A stretch of 64,000 bases of DNA from Leptospira fainei serovar Hurstbridge str. BUT 6. GTDB taxonomy: Bacteria > Spirochaetota > Leptospiria > Leptospirales > Leptospiraceae. The notes under the pieces were generated by a model, which was given only the letters and a program-made list of their open reading frames with translations, did not search any database and had not been told where the DNA came from. The translations under genes and the position numbers were made by a program. Where the stretch lies: contig NZ_AKWZ02000003.1 in the NCBI RefSeq assembly GCF_000306235.2, positions 372,001-436,000 of the forward strand, written 5' to 3'. Shown one piece after another: positions 48,941 to 58,431 of the stretch (positions within the stretch are counted from its first letter, which is position 1; every line of letters starts with the position of its first letter).

Positions 48941-49684
48941 TTAAAAATAGAAAGTTGCGATAGATATTGTAAACGCAGCAAATCCTGTCCACCCGACCGC
49001 TTCCATTCTATGCGCCGCTCCCGGGCCATTTTTCGGCACTTCTTGACCGAGAAAGGGTAGGGCCAACATTGCAGGAAGGTGTATCCAGATCATAGCCTTG
49101 TGCGTGAATATGGTAGTTAGGCCGGGCTCCCTTGCCAATGTATTGCTCGGAGCTAAGAAAGCCAACCCGGCCGACAGTGCATATAACGTAAACGTAGTTC
49201 CGGCTAATGATTTATGCGTATTGCCGCCGGGATCTCCAGTCCATGGAGAAGCATTTAGAATTAAATTATAAGCTAATAGATTCTGTTGGGGATTAGATAG
49301 AAGAACGAAATCCGCAAACGGTTGGTATTCTCGGTGAAGATGCGATAAGGCTCTCTCGCCGGCCAGGTTTGTAGCGAGCCAAAATCCCCAGGTAAGCAGT
49401 CCTAATCCTTGGTGCCAGTTTAAGAAACTTCTACGGAGTTCTAAACGATCTCTTTCTTTCTTTCGATCCGCGGCGGTAGCCGTTTCAGTTCCGCCGACAG
49501 TTAAAGGAACTTCGCTGCGAAAGTTAGGGGAATAGTTTTGGTAATTCGGAACCAATGGACTTCCACCCGTTAATCGATAGGAATCGAAAAAGCCCGCTTC
49601 GGTTCCGGTGGAATAAAAGGACTGACTCGCGACCGGAAACCCGAAAAGCAACAGAGTTAGCAGAGGTAAATACTTCGCTTTCAT
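48941..49684 (-). CDS. hypothetical membrane protein with histidine-bearing helices
   Basis: Unnamed protein of 247 aa. From the ATG at 49684 (AAGG five bases upstream) it starts with a signal peptide, MKAKYLPLLTLLLFGFPVAS; ATG 49702 is an alternative. The C-terminal part has four hydrophobic segments, each next to His residues: NWHQGLGLLTWGFWLA, HKSLAGTTFTLYALS, FTHKAMIWIHLPAMLALP and AAHRMEAVGWTGFAAF. That spacing is reminiscent of b-type di-haem membrane cytochromes. Together with the YceI gene downstream this suggests, by inference only, a cytochrome b561-like role. Confidence 0.65.
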   Translation of the reverse strand: MKAKYLPLLTLLLFGFPVASQSFYSTGTEAGFFDSYRLTGGSPLVPNYQNYSPNFRSEVPLTVGGTETATAADRKKERDRLELRRSFLNWHQGLGLLTWGFWLATNLAGERALSHLHREYQPFADFVLLSNPQQNLLAYNLILNASPWTGDPGGNTHKSLAGTTFTLYALSAGLAFLAPSNTLAREPGLTTIFTHKAMIWIHLPAMLALPFLGQEVPKNGPGAAHRMEAVGWTGFAAFTISIATFYF

Positions 49685-49916
49685 TCTTACCTTAATATTC
49701 ATCGTTATGCTCGGCAACGTCAAGAAAAGTAAAAAAGAAAAACTAAGAATGAACGTATAAAATATCGGAACGTACTTAAAGGAATTTATGCTTAGCTTCT
49801 TCGAAGCTTTACTGCTTATAACACAGAAGAGAATCGGACTCAATTTCCGTCGCGGTTTTTGCAATCGCATACGCAGAATCTCTCGCCTTGCGGGATTTTT
49901 TTTTAAGATGCCTTAC
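49685..49916. other. intergenic region
   Basis: A 232-base gap between the SprT-like gene (stop side) and the histidine-rich membrane protein start, both on the minus strand. The membrane-protein frame stays open through most of it but does not look coding. No hairpin with a T-run was found. It should contain the promoter of the YceI pair. Confidence 0.35.
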
Positions 49917-50687
49917 CTAACGATACGAGAATAAGAATCTTTTTCGCGACGGTTTTCTTTTCTTACTACCGGAGCCTCGCCCATTTCTTAAAAGAAACGA
50001 ATGATAACTCGTTTTAAGCCAGTGCACCGCTTCTTGGTAACGATCGTATTCCCGTTCTTTTCTCTTAAATTCCCATCCGTGGATAATATTCCGATTTTTT
50101 CTGCGCTGGATCGGGAAAAGGTGATGTAGAATTTCGTGATGAACTACGTGCTCTAAAACGAATTCGGGTACATCGGAATGATCGAGAGCGGGGCTAATTC
50201 GTATTGTAAGAGTTTCTTTGTCATATGTTCCGATTCGCCGCTCTCCTCTTCGAGGAGACCATTCGATTCGAATGGGGTTCAATGTTTGCGTTGGAAAATA
50301 TTTATTAGCTATCTTGAGAAAAATTCGATCCAGATCGTAATGATTTCCTTTCGCGGAATATTTCTTAGCGGGAGCCGCGCGTCTAGGAATTCCGTTTAAG
50401 TGTTCTTGAACGGCGGTTTTCCAGCTAATATCCACAGTTTGTCTCAATAGACGGGAAATTAATAATCTGGCTAAACTTTCCGCTGTGACCGAATCGGCGT
50501 TTTTAAACGAGTCGTGCAGTTTCCCCGTCAAAATTCCGCTTTTAAATTGGAGGGAGCTAGTTCCGTTTCGATAAGGATAAAATTTAAGCTCGATCCGTTT
50601 TAAGGGAGGGGGAGGCCTCTTAGAGTTTTGCGAAATGAAAATCCAAGTCTCGGCAAGAAGCGATTCCCAATCTTCCGGGCGAATCAT
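49917..50687 (-). CDS. SprT-like zinc metalloprotease
   Basis: A 256-aa protein with a SprT-type metalloprotease core: HHEILHH gives HExxH at residues 184-188 and HGWEF supplies the third His at about 203 followed by Phe, as in SprT (HG-x-x-F). The tail is strongly basic (GSGSKKRKPSRKRFLFSYR), compatible with nucleic-acid binding. The ATG at 50687 is chosen because it comes one base after the stop of the upstream helicase gene; the longer frame to 50786 overlaps it by 98 bases. Eukaryotic SPRTN degrades DNA-crosslinked proteins; a similar role here is inference. Confidence 0.8.
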   Translation of the reverse strand: MIRPEDWESLLAETWIFISQNSKRPPPPLKRIELKFYPYRNGTSSLQFKSGILTGKLHDSFKNADSVTAESLARLLISRLLRQTVDISWKTAVQEHLNGIPRRAAPAKKYSAKGNHYDLDRIFLKIANKYFPTQTLNPIRIEWSPRRGERRIGTYDKETLTIRISPALDHSDVPEFVLEHVVHHEILHHLFPIQRRKNRNIIHGWEFKRKEREYDRYQEAVHWLKTSYHSFLLRNGRGSGSKKRKPSRKRFLFSYR

Positions 50688-50688
50688 T

Positions 50689-52683
50689 CTAGGACCCGAA
50701 AAAATCTCGAATTCTTTTTCGTGCTTCCGTTTCCGAACTACGGTTATCGGATTGAATTTCTGCGTGAGAGGTTGCCGCGGCGTCAATTTTAGGAAAGAAG
50801 TTTCTTTCTAAAATTTTCTCGGACTCTTTTAATTCCTCGATAAAGCGAGAGAGGCGGTTGAAATTATGACCGCTACGGGAAGAGGACGCTTGCGGATAGG
50901 TGAGTGTCAAAGATTTTCTCGCGCGAGTTACTCCTACATAAAACAATCTACGCTCCTCCTCGATATTTTTTTCTCCTCGTCCCGACGGGAACGAACCTTC
51001 GGTCACATTCAAAAGAAATACCGTATCAAATTCTAAACCTTTGGAAGAATGGATGGTAGATAAAACCAAGGCATCTTCGTCTTCTTCCTCCGGAACCAGT
51101 TTATCGAGGCTTCGATTCGGTCCTTCCAAGCTCATTTCCACCAAAAACTCATGAAGAGTTTCGTATCTTTGAGAAAGAGTGAGAAAGGAATTTAGATCCT
51201 CCATTCTACGTTTCGGGTCGTCATATTTTTTTTCCAGAAGCGGCTTATAGAACCCTAGAAAATTCTCCAAAATTACTGTCGGATTGGAATCGGCACGGTT
51301 GAGAAGATCGCTTAACTTCTGCAAATCGGAAGAGATCGTCCCTTTGTGCAAGATGCGGACCGTTTGTAAATCACCGCCGGACTTACTCAGTTCGTTCAGG
51401 ATAAGTTTAGCTTTAGCCGCACCGATTCCGGGAAGCAGTAATAGTATCCTAAGCCAGGAAACGGAATCCAATCGATTTTCCCGAATTCTAAGAAGGGAAA
51501 GAAAATCCTTTGCATGGGCGCTTTCTATAAATTTCTTTCCGCCGAATTTCTGATACGGTATATTTCTGGAATTCAAAACCAACTCCAGCTGATTGGAATT
51601 CCAACCGGATCGAAACAATACCGCCATATTATTGAGTGCGATTCCTTCCTCTCTCCTTTCCAAAATCCTATCGGCAATGCCTTCAGCCTCGTCCAACTCG
51701 TCCGGAAATCCCGATAATAACGGTTTGCGGAAATCTTCGTTCTTGGTGTACAGATATTTCTCGTATTTTTCGGAGAAATTAAGTAGGATTCCATTTGCGA
51801 GATTTAGAATCGATGGAGTACTTCTGTAATTTCTCTCCAGGAAAATCGTTTTTGTATTCGGAAAAATCTTGGGAAAATCGAAGATTCCTTTTACGTTCGC
51901 GCCTCTAAAAGAGTAAATACTCTGGGCGTCGTCACCCACCACGAAAATATTCTCGTGTTCAGAAGCCAGCAGGCAAGCTATATGGGCCTGCAATTTATTC
52001 GTATCTTGAAATTCGTCCACCATTATGTATTTATATTGTTCTGACAGCTTCTTCCTGATTGCGTCGTGCTCGGTCAGCAATTCGCGGGCGAATAACAGCA
52101 AATCGTCATAGTCTAGTAGAGATCGTTCCCGCTTATATGATTTGTAATCGGAGAAAATATTCCGAATGGAATTCTCCTGATCTAAAAATTTGGGACTTTC
52201 AGTCTTTAAAAGTTCCGGAAGATCTTTTCCAGTATTGATGGAACTCGAATAAAGGGATAATAAGGTTTCGTTGGAAGGAAATCGAAGTTTTTGGGCCGCG
52301 TAATTTCCTTCCGATCGAATCAATTGAAAGACGTCGATAGAATCGGATTCGTCTAGGATGGAAAATTGAGGAGAGATTCCTAAAACGGGGGAGTATTTTC
52401 TGAGAATATGACTCGCGAATGAATGGAATGTTCCACCGTGTACTTTGGAACAACGTTTGTCTAAAACTGAAACGGCTCGCGTTAACATTTCGCGGGCCGC
52501 TTTTTTGGTGAAGGTAAGAAGCAGAATATTTTCGGCAGAAACGCCGTTGGATACTAATTTGGCTAAGCGGTGAACCAAAGTATTGGTTTTTCCAGTTCCC
52601 GCCCCGGCTATCAAAAGTACGGGGCCTTCCGTGGTCTCTACCGCTTCCTTTTGTTTTTCGTTTAGATCCTCGAGAACGGTCAT
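50689..52683 (-). CDS. UvrD/Rep/PcrA-family superfamily 1 DNA helicase
   Basis: ATP-dependent 3'-5' helicase of 664 aa. Walker A AGAGTGKT is at residues 26-33, then motif II DEFQD, motif III VVGDDAQSIYSFRGA, motif V TIHSSKGLEFDTVFL and motif VI FYVGVTRAR. The helix-hairpin-helix-like LLPGIGAAKAKLIL lies in the 2A region. ATG 52683 is used; the in-frame ATG 52719 would overlap the slyD stop, and neither has a clear ribosome binding site. The gene follows slyD and precedes the SprT-like protease on the same strand. Confidence 0.92.
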   Translation of the reverse strand: MTVLEDLNEKQKEAVETTEGPVLLIAGAGTGKTNTLVHRLAKLVSNGVSAENILLLTFTKKAAREMLTRAVSVLDKRCSKVHGGTFHSFASHILRKYSPVLGISPQFSILDESDSIDVFQLIRSEGNYAAQKLRFPSNETLLSLYSSSINTGKDLPELLKTESPKFLDQENSIRNIFSDYKSYKRERSLLDYDDLLLFARELLTEHDAIRKKLSEQYKYIMVDEFQDTNKLQAHIACLLASEHENIFVVGDDAQSIYSFRGANVKGIFDFPKIFPNTKTIFLERNYRSTPSILNLANGILLNFSEKYEKYLYTKNEDFRKPLLSGFPDELDEAEGIADRILERREEGIALNNMAVLFRSGWNSNQLELVLNSRNIPYQKFGGKKFIESAHAKDFLSLLRIRENRLDSVSWLRILLLLPGIGAAKAKLILNELSKSGGDLQTVRILHKGTISSDLQKLSDLLNRADSNPTVILENFLGFYKPLLEKKYDDPKRRMEDLNSFLTLSQRYETLHEFLVEMSLEGPNRSLDKLVPEEEDEDALVLSTIHSSKGLEFDTVFLLNVTEGSFPSGRGEKNIEEERRLFYVGVTRARKSLTLTYPQASSSRSGHNFNRLSRFIEELKESEKILERNFFPKIDAAATSHAEIQSDNRSSETEARKRIRDFFGS

Positions 52684-52690
52684 CGACGAA

Positions 52691-53161
52691 TCAATGGTGG
52701 TGGTGTCCCCCCTCTCCATGAACGTGACCGTGAGTGATCTCTTCGTCAGTTGCTTCTCTAGTATTCACGATCTGAACATCGAAAACTAGATCGACTCCCG
52801 CTAAAGGGTGATTGCCGTCGACGATAATGCTTTCCCCTTTAATTTCAGTAATGGTGTACACAGTATCCGGCTCGTCGGTTTGAAACATCATTCCGACCGT
52901 GAGTTCCTCATCTTGGGGGAATTGACTTTTCGGAACGTCGAAGACTAATTCAGGGTTCTTTTTGCCGTATCCTCGATCTGCATCGACGGATATGACTTTT
53001 TTATCTCCCGTTTTGAGTTGTTTGATCTCTTCCTCTAAGCCCGCTATAATTTGTCCGACACCTTCCAAATAAGAGAGCGGGTGACTTCCTTCCGAAGAAT
53101 CAATTAGGTTTCCCTGATTGTCCTTTAAAGTATAGTGAAAAGTAACGACTCTAGGATTCAT
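52691..53161 (-). CDS. slyD: FKBP-type peptidyl-prolyl isomerase, SlyD-like
   Basis: Folding helper of 156 aa. The FKBP half-domain VVTFHYTLKDNQGNLIDSSE, the IF (insert-in-flap) chaperone domain from ~70 to ~130 (VPKSQFPQDEELTVGMMFQT), and the return strand GNHPLAGVDLVFDVQIV define the SlyD type. The tail is His-rich (HGHVHGEGGHHHH) and could bind nickel or other metals, as in E. coli SlyD. ATG 53161 is preferred because GGAG lies nine bases upstream; the longer frame to 53260 is unlikely. It leads the run to the helicase and SprT-like genes. Confidence 0.92.
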   Translation of the reverse strand: MNPRVVTFHYTLKDNQGNLIDSSEGSHPLSYLEGVGQIIAGLEEEIKQLKTGDKKVISVDADRGYGKKNPELVFDVPKSQFPQDEELTVGMMFQTDEPDTVYTITEIKGESIIVDGNHPLAGVDLVFDVQIVNTREATDEEITHGHVHGEGGHHHH

Positions 53162-53279
53162 GAGATCAGGCTCCATTTTTCGGGGATTCCCCAGGATCGG
53201 GATGGGAAGGTTCCGGTACCGTCTAATGGGGTAGTTTATTCCTAGACGGCTGATGGACAATCAGATTTTTCGTCCATTA

Positions 53280-53615
53280 TCAAAAGTCGTACGAAATTTC
53301 CACTCCGAAGTTTTCAAAATCCTTGATGAATTGCTCGATTCGATTTGCCAAAAAGAACCAAGAATCGCGATGGATGATATCGTTCAAAAAGTTGAGGAAT
53401 CGATTCGTACAGTTAGAGGAGAAAACCGGATCTCCGGTATAGTTTAAGAGAATCGTATATGAGAGATAGCGCAGCACTCTATCTTGCGCCGGAAGCTCTT
53501 GTAAGCCGGAAATATTCGGTTCTTGCAATATTAGTCGAACCTTAGAATTACCCTCCGTCACATAGAGGTTATAATCTATCGAGTTGGGAACTCTTTCCGC
53601 TGAATAAACCTTCAT
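53280..53615 (-). CDS. hypothetical protein
   Basis: No family recognised. A 111-aa product from ATG 53615, without signal peptide or membrane segments. It is rich in Asn, Leu and aromatic residues and carries two Cys separated only by distance. The competing plus-strand frame is shorter. A 118-base gap separates it from slyD. Coding is plausible but not proven. Confidence 0.5.
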   Translation of the reverse strand: MKVYSAERVPNSIDYNLYVTEGNSKVRLILQEPNISGLQELPAQDRVLRYLSYTILLNYTGDPVFSSNCTNRFLNFLNDIIHRDSWFFLANRIEQFIKDFENFGVEISYDF

Positions 53616-54156
53616 TTTACCGGACCTATTAATTTCTATTCTAGACGGAAGCCTAAATTGAGTATCTGCTACGGAACAAAACCGTTCTCCATTTAGCTAT
53701 AACCACCGAAAAAGTCAACGGTAAAGACTGAAGATTGCCATCTGTAGGCCATAAAATGTTAAAAGAAAGTGAATCCCGATGGAAACGACTCGGAAATTCA
53801 TTGTTAGTTCCTTTCCTCTTTTGCCGTCTAAAGCGCGATCGTCTAAATTTTCAAAATAGAGTCCGTGGGCATATCGAATCTTCATAGGGAGAGAGAGATT
53901 CAAAACCTGTTTGGATTATTTTAAAAAGGAATTTATAACTTGTTCTTCTCAAAATTTGCAGGTTGCCCGAAAGGATTTCAGTTTTTTGTAAAGAAGCAGT
54001 AGCGAGCGATGCTACACTCGTTTTAATAAAATCGAATGGATTGAGACGGGCAAAAAAGACCATTAACATTCGATTTGCGAAAAACAAAACCATTTCTAAA
54101 TGAGTTAACGCGATTTGGATTGCATCCGTTCATTAGAAATGGCTTTGGTCTATCGC
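53616..54156. other. 541-base region without a supported gene
   Basis: The longest frames here (for example minus strand 53851-54093 and 53715-53903) lack good starts and look random. No tRNA cloverleaf, T-run terminator or repeat was recognised. It may be degraded sequence or carry a small RNA; nothing positive can be said. Confidence 0.4.
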
Positions 54157-56181
54157 TTAGTTTTGTTCCACGCCGATCCGAGTTGCGGCGAGATAACCCT
54201 CGAGCATTGCGCGCTTTGCGTCGATTCCTGAGGCGTCTTTTGCTCCCCCGATCAGGTAGCTAGGAATGGAAGGTTTGTCTTTGCGGAATGATTCGTAAAG
54301 TGAAGCATCGCTTACTTGGCCGGCACAGAGAATAATCGCATCGCATTCCAACGTTTTCTCGCCTTCTTTCTTGCTTTCGAACACCAATCCTTTTTCATTC
54401 ACCTCTTTATAGGTGAGGGAAGAGAGGAATTCCACCCCTTTGGATTGAAGTTCTTGGAGTAAAGCCCAAGAAGTAGTTTGTCCTAGTCCTGCTCCGACCT
54501 TTCCATTCCGCCGTAGGATGGAGACTTTACGATCCGATTTTTCCGGCAGAATATGGGCTTGCGTATAAGATCCTACATTATAACGGTGAAAATAGGAAGG
54601 AATATCGGGATCTTTTTCCTCGGTCAGTCTATGAGCGACGTCGACTCCGATTCCCCCGCCTCCGATGATCGCAACCGACTTTCCGGGTTTAAAGGTTCCG
54701 TTTAAGAATTCCACATAGCTAGCGTGCGGTTTTTTTTCTAAACCGGGGAGTTTCAGATCACGGGGTAAAACACCGGTCGCGAAGATGACGGCATCCGGCT
54801 TAAGAGAATCTAGAAGGGGCAGATCCGCTCGAGTATTGAGTCGAATTTCCACTCCGACCTTCGGTAATTCGTTTTTAAAATAGCGGACGGTCTCAAAGAA
54901 TTCGAACTTTCCGGGAATCGAAGCGGCAAGGTTTAGTTGTCCTCCTAGTTTATCGGAAGCTTCCAGCAAAATAACTTCGTGCCCCCTTAGAGCCGCAACT
55001 CTGGCGGATTCCATTCCACCCGGGCCGGAACCGACAACGACTACTTTCTGCTTTTTAGCCTGCGGTAATTTTTTCCATTCCATCTCTCGATTGGCGGATG
55101 GATTTACTAAACAGGATACCATTTCTTCCTTAAACGTATGATCCAAGCAAGCTTGGTTGCATGCGACGCATGTATTTACTCTCTCGGTTTCATTCGCTTT
55201 GATTTTATTTACGATATCCGCATCTGCAAGAAAGGGACGCGCCATGCTCACGATATCCGCTTCATTTGCCGCGAGAACCTGAACGATGGTCTCCGGCATA
55301 TTGATCCTGTTGGAGGCGATGATCGGAATTCCAGGGACGGATGCCTTCACTTTTCCCGCAATCTTTGCCCAAGCTCCTCTCGGAACTAATTGAGAAATCG
55401 TAGGAATTCTGGATTCATGCCAGCCGATACCGATATTCAATGCGTCCGCACCTGCGGCTTTGAGTTCGTTTCCTAGAGCGACGACTTCCTCAAATGTCGG
55501 ATTTCCCGGTATGAGATCGATACCGGACATACGTACGATGACGGGATATCCGGCCCCGACCTGCTTTCGTACTTCTTTCATTACTTCGATGGCAAATCGT
55601 CTTCGGTTTTCGGGAGATCCTCCGAATTCGTCGGTTCTCTTATTCGTTACCTCCGAGAAGAATTGGTTTACCAGATATCCTTCCGAGGCCATGATTTCCA
55701 CGGCTCGAAAGCCTACTTGCTTGGCCCGGAGAGCCGAAGATCCAAAATCTCGAATCGTTCTCCAAGCATCCTCTGTCGACAATTCTTTGGGAATAAACCG
55801 ATTGATCGGCGCTCTTATGGCCGAAGGCGCCACGAGTTCCCGATGATAAGAATATCTGCCCGCATGAAAGAGTTGTGCGCAAAAAATTCCCTGCGGTTTT
55901 AACGCTAAGGCGACTCGTTCCAGCTCTTTGCAATCTTCCTCTTTTTGAAAATCGAAAAAGATATTCGAGCCTTTTGCCGCCGCATTGACTGCGATTCCGC
56001 CGGTAGTGATTAATCCGACTCCGCCCTCGAAGCGTTTGCCGTAAAAAGCGGCCATTCGATCCGCCGTTTGAGGCAAGCCCTCTAATCCTAAGTGCATGGA
56101 GCCCATTATGATTCGATTCGGGATTGTTTCCGATCCTAATTGTATCGGACGAAAAATAGAGGAGGTGTCTAAAGAAGACAT
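54157..56181 (-). CDS. fadH: NADH:flavin oxidoreductase / 2,4-dienoyl-CoA reductase
   Basis: Iron-sulfur flavoenzyme of 674 aa. The N-terminal old-yellow-enzyme barrel (FRPIQLGSETIPNRIIMGSM, EIMASEGYLVNQFFSE) is followed by the 4Fe-4S ligands in CVACNQACLDH plus a further Cys in SCLVNP. The FAD/NAD part has VVVVGSGPGGMESARVAA and AIIGGGGIGVDVA. This is the architecture of FadH, which reduces dienoyl-CoA from polyunsaturated fats, but also of related enoate reductases. ATG 56181 is chosen over 56190 because AAGGAG sits ten bases away. It lies downstream of leuA with a 140-base gap. Confidence 0.9.
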   Translation of the reverse strand: MSSLDTSSIFRPIQLGSETIPNRIIMGSMHLGLEGLPQTADRMAAFYGKRFEGGVGLITTGGIAVNAAAKGSNIFFDFQKEEDCKELERVALALKPQGIFCAQLFHAGRYSYHRELVAPSAIRAPINRFIPKELSTEDAWRTIRDFGSSALRAKQVGFRAVEIMASEGYLVNQFFSEVTNKRTDEFGGSPENRRRFAIEVMKEVRKQVGAGYPVIVRMSGIDLIPGNPTFEEVVALGNELKAAGADALNIGIGWHESRIPTISQLVPRGAWAKIAGKVKASVPGIPIIASNRINMPETIVQVLAANEADIVSMARPFLADADIVNKIKANETERVNTCVACNQACLDHTFKEEMVSCLVNPSANREMEWKKLPQAKKQKVVVVGSGPGGMESARVAALRGHEVILLEASDKLGGQLNLAASIPGKFEFFETVRYFKNELPKVGVEIRLNTRADLPLLDSLKPDAVIFATGVLPRDLKLPGLEKKPHASYVEFLNGTFKPGKSVAIIGGGGIGVDVAHRLTEEKDPDIPSYFHRYNVGSYTQAHILPEKSDRKVSILRRNGKVGAGLGQTTSWALLQELQSKGVEFLSSLTYKEVNEKGLVFESKKEGEKTLECDAIILCAGQVSDASLYESFRKDKPSIPSYLIGGAKDASGIDAKRAMLEGYLAATRIGVEQN

Positions 56182-56321
56182 AGGGAGCATTCTCCTTACT
56201 CATTCAAAACAGAACGAGTGTTCTACTTATAGAATATTTAATTGTGCAAAAATCCCGCAACGGTTTTTCTATCGCGAAAAACGTTACCGAACGTCATTCG
56301 CTTGGGATTTCGTGAAGGAAT

Positions 56322-57839
56322 TTAGCTTATCGAAAATCGATTGAGAGCGGAAATATACGCTTGAGAGCAAGCTTCGATAATATCCGTAGAGCTTCCTTTG
56401 CCGACCACGCGTTCTCCATGTCTTTCCAAAGTAACTGAAGCTTCCGCCAATGCATCTTGCCCTTCGGTTACCGGAGATATCACTAAACGAGATAACTGTG
56501 CGTCCGATACCGTGGCCTTCTGTATTGCCTTGAATATGCAATCTACGGGACCGTCGCCAGTGGCCGATTCTTCCTTTGTATTTCCTTGAATGGAAAGTCG
56601 GATGCTGGCGGTCGGTGTACTTTTTGTTCCGGTCGTTACATGAAAACTTTCTAATACATATTTGTCTTCGGAAGATTTTCTGGATTCATCCGCAAAGAGC
56701 GCACGAATATCTTCATCAAAGACTTCCTTTTTCCGATCTGCGATTTCCAAAAACCGAAGATAAGCCGCTTCCAATTCGTCGGCTTGAGGATCAAAACCCA
56801 AACGGATAATTCTGTCTTTAAAACCGGCCCGTCCGCTATGTCGGCCTAAAACCATTCTATTCGAATGGATTCCGACCGATTCGGGAGTCATGATTTCGTA
56901 AGTCTCGCGATTTTTTAAAACGCCGTCTTGGTGAATTCCAGATTCATGGGCAAAAGCGTTGGCGCCGACAATGGCCTTATTCGGTTGGACAACCATACCG
57001 GTTATGGTTTTTACTAAGTAAGAAGCTTTGGCTATTTCTTCGGTATTGATCCGAGTCTGAACTCCGAACGTATCCTTACGAGTACGGAGTGACATGATAA
57101 CTTCTTCCATTGCAGTGTTTCCGGCTCGCTCTCCGATTCCGTTTACAGTACATTCAACTTGGCGGGCGCCGTTTCGAATCGCCGAGAGACTATTGGCAGT
57201 CGCCAATCCCAAGTCATTGTGGCAATGAGCGGAAAAAATGGCTTTTTCCGATCCACTTACTTTCTGGATCAAAAATTGAAAGAGATCCCCATATTCGTAC
57301 GGAGTTGTATAACCGACAGTATCCGGAATATTAATCGTAGTAGCTCCGGCCTCGATAACCGCTTCGCAGAGTTCCCGTAAGAATTCACGTTCGGAGCGTG
57401 TGGCATCCTCGGGTGAAAACTCGATGTCATCCACGAAGTCTTTGCAAATTCGCACGGCTTCAACTGCCATCTTTAAAACCTCGGACGGCTCTTTGCCGAG
57501 TTTATATTTCATGTGAATGGGAGAGGAAGCTATGAACGTATGAATTCTTTGTTTTTTAGCAGGTCGGACGGCTTTTGCAGCTGCTTCTATGTCTCCGCGC
57601 ATAGCGCGTGCCAAAGCAGCGATGATCGGACCTTCCACTTCCTTAGAAATTCGTTCTACGGCTTGGAATTGAACGGGAGAGGAGACAGGAAATCCGGCTT
57701 CGATCACATCGATATTCATATGCGCTAAGTGAAGTGCGATTTCGATCTTTTCGTTTTCGCTCATAGCGGCTCCGGGGCATTGTTCCCCGTCTCTTAAAGT
57801 TGTATCAAAGATGCGTACGTAATCCAGACTAGGGTTCAT
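56322..57839 (-). CDS. leuA: 2-isopropylmalate synthase
   Basis: Condenses acetyl-CoA and 2-ketoisovalerate in the committed step of leucine synthesis. RIFDTTLRDGEQCPGAAM is the HMGL-like N-terminal signature, HCHNDLGLATANSLSA holds the metal-binding histidines, and the C-terminal ~120 residues form the LeuA regulatory domain that binds leucine (TPTASIRLSIQ, GPVDCIFKAIQ). ATG 57839 gives 505 aa with AAGGA upstream; the frame runs on to 57938 without plausible coding. Leptospira also uses a related citramalate synthase, but the HMGL motifs and full LeuA dimer domain favour isopropylmalate synthase. Confidence 0.92.
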   Translation of the reverse strand: MNPSLDYVRIFDTTLRDGEQCPGAAMSENEKIEIALHLAHMNIDVIEAGFPVSSPVQFQAVERISKEVEGPIIAALARAMRGDIEAAAKAVRPAKKQRIHTFIASSPIHMKYKLGKEPSEVLKMAVEAVRICKDFVDDIEFSPEDATRSEREFLRELCEAVIEAGATTINIPDTVGYTTPYEYGDLFQFLIQKVSGSEKAIFSAHCHNDLGLATANSLSAIRNGARQVECTVNGIGERAGNTAMEEVIMSLRTRKDTFGVQTRINTEEIAKASYLVKTITGMVVQPNKAIVGANAFAHESGIHQDGVLKNRETYEIMTPESVGIHSNRMVLGRHSGRAGFKDRIIRLGFDPQADELEAAYLRFLEIADRKKEVFDEDIRALFADESRKSSEDKYVLESFHVTTGTKSTPTASIRLSIQGNTKEESATGDGPVDCIFKAIQKATVSDAQLSRLVISPVTEGQDALAEASVTLERHGERVVGKGSSTDIIEACSQAYISALNRFSIS

Positions 57840-57946
57840 GCCGTTCTCGTTTCCTTGGTTCCAAATTTCTCTTCCAAATCCAGCCGTAAACCCATTTAAT
57901 CGGCTGCTGATTGTCTTAAATCCTCTTACATTAGACAAAGGCTAAT

Positions 57947-58285
57947 ATGAATTCACCGCAATTCTACGCTTCCAGTTTTCGGGCCTCCGATTGCATAGTG
58001 GCTTCTACCTTATATGCCGATCTTTTTCAGGGCGAAGTTCTTCAGGCAAAAATGGGCCATGCGGAAGTTCTATTTTCGAAGAATAACTTGGTCATATTTA
58101 GTCGAGAAACTGTCGAATGTCCGGTTTCCACTGGAACTTTGATCTGGAAGATTTCTAGAACTCTGCAGGCGGAATTCTCAAGTCGTTTGCTCGAACGGGG
58201 TTTTTCGCTCGAAATGAATGCGGAAGCTTATACTTCTTTTTTAGATCCGTGGGGGAATAGAATTTGGCTGTATTTTACCGGATAG
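57947..58285 (+). CDS. VOC/glyoxalase-fold protein
   Basis: Small 112-aa protein that looks like a vicinal-oxygen-chelate fold. It opens with FRASDCIVASTLYADLF, has a central VLFSKNNLVIFSRE strand pair and ends SFLDPWGNRIWLYF, matching the Asp-Pro-x-Gly-Asn end motif of glyoxalase/bleomycin-resistance proteins. The metal ligands are incomplete, so it may bind rather than turn over a ligand. Start ATG 57947 has AAAGG upstream. It diverges from leuA. Confidence 0.68.
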   Translation: MNSPQFYASSFRASDCIVASTLYADLFQGEVLQAKMGHAEVLFSKNNLVIFSRETVECPVSTGTLIWKISRTLQAEFSSRLLERGFSLEMNAEAYTSFLDPWGNRIWLYFTG

Positions 58286-58296
58286 TCGATTCAAAG

Positions 58297-58316
58297 AGGT
58301 GTAGAAGTTCCTACAA
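58297..58316. repeat. 20-base intergenic repeat with near-palindromic core (copy 2)
   Basis: Identical over 20 bases to 13021-13040, with the same TGTAG-N6-CTACA inverted core. It lies just after the VOC-fold gene, in the 146-base gap before the convergent transporter gene. Confidence 0.6.
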
Positions 58317-58431
58317 AGTCGAAAAAAACGGCCGAATTAGTCTATTGATTCCGATTCCGAAGAAAAGCTAACGCAAAGATGCTTCCGAGCGGGCCTCAAT
58401 CGGAGCCGCTGCGGAATCTCCATTCGACATT

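Noticed and set aside
53851..54093. Minus-strand frame of 80 codons in the gap before fadH
   Set aside because: No ribosome binding site, no recognisable motif and poor composition; left as unexplained intergenic sequence.
57840..57946. Possible leucine attenuator or T-box before leuA
   Set aside because: No run of leucine codons with a terminator and no T-box sequence was found; the open frame extension looks incidental.
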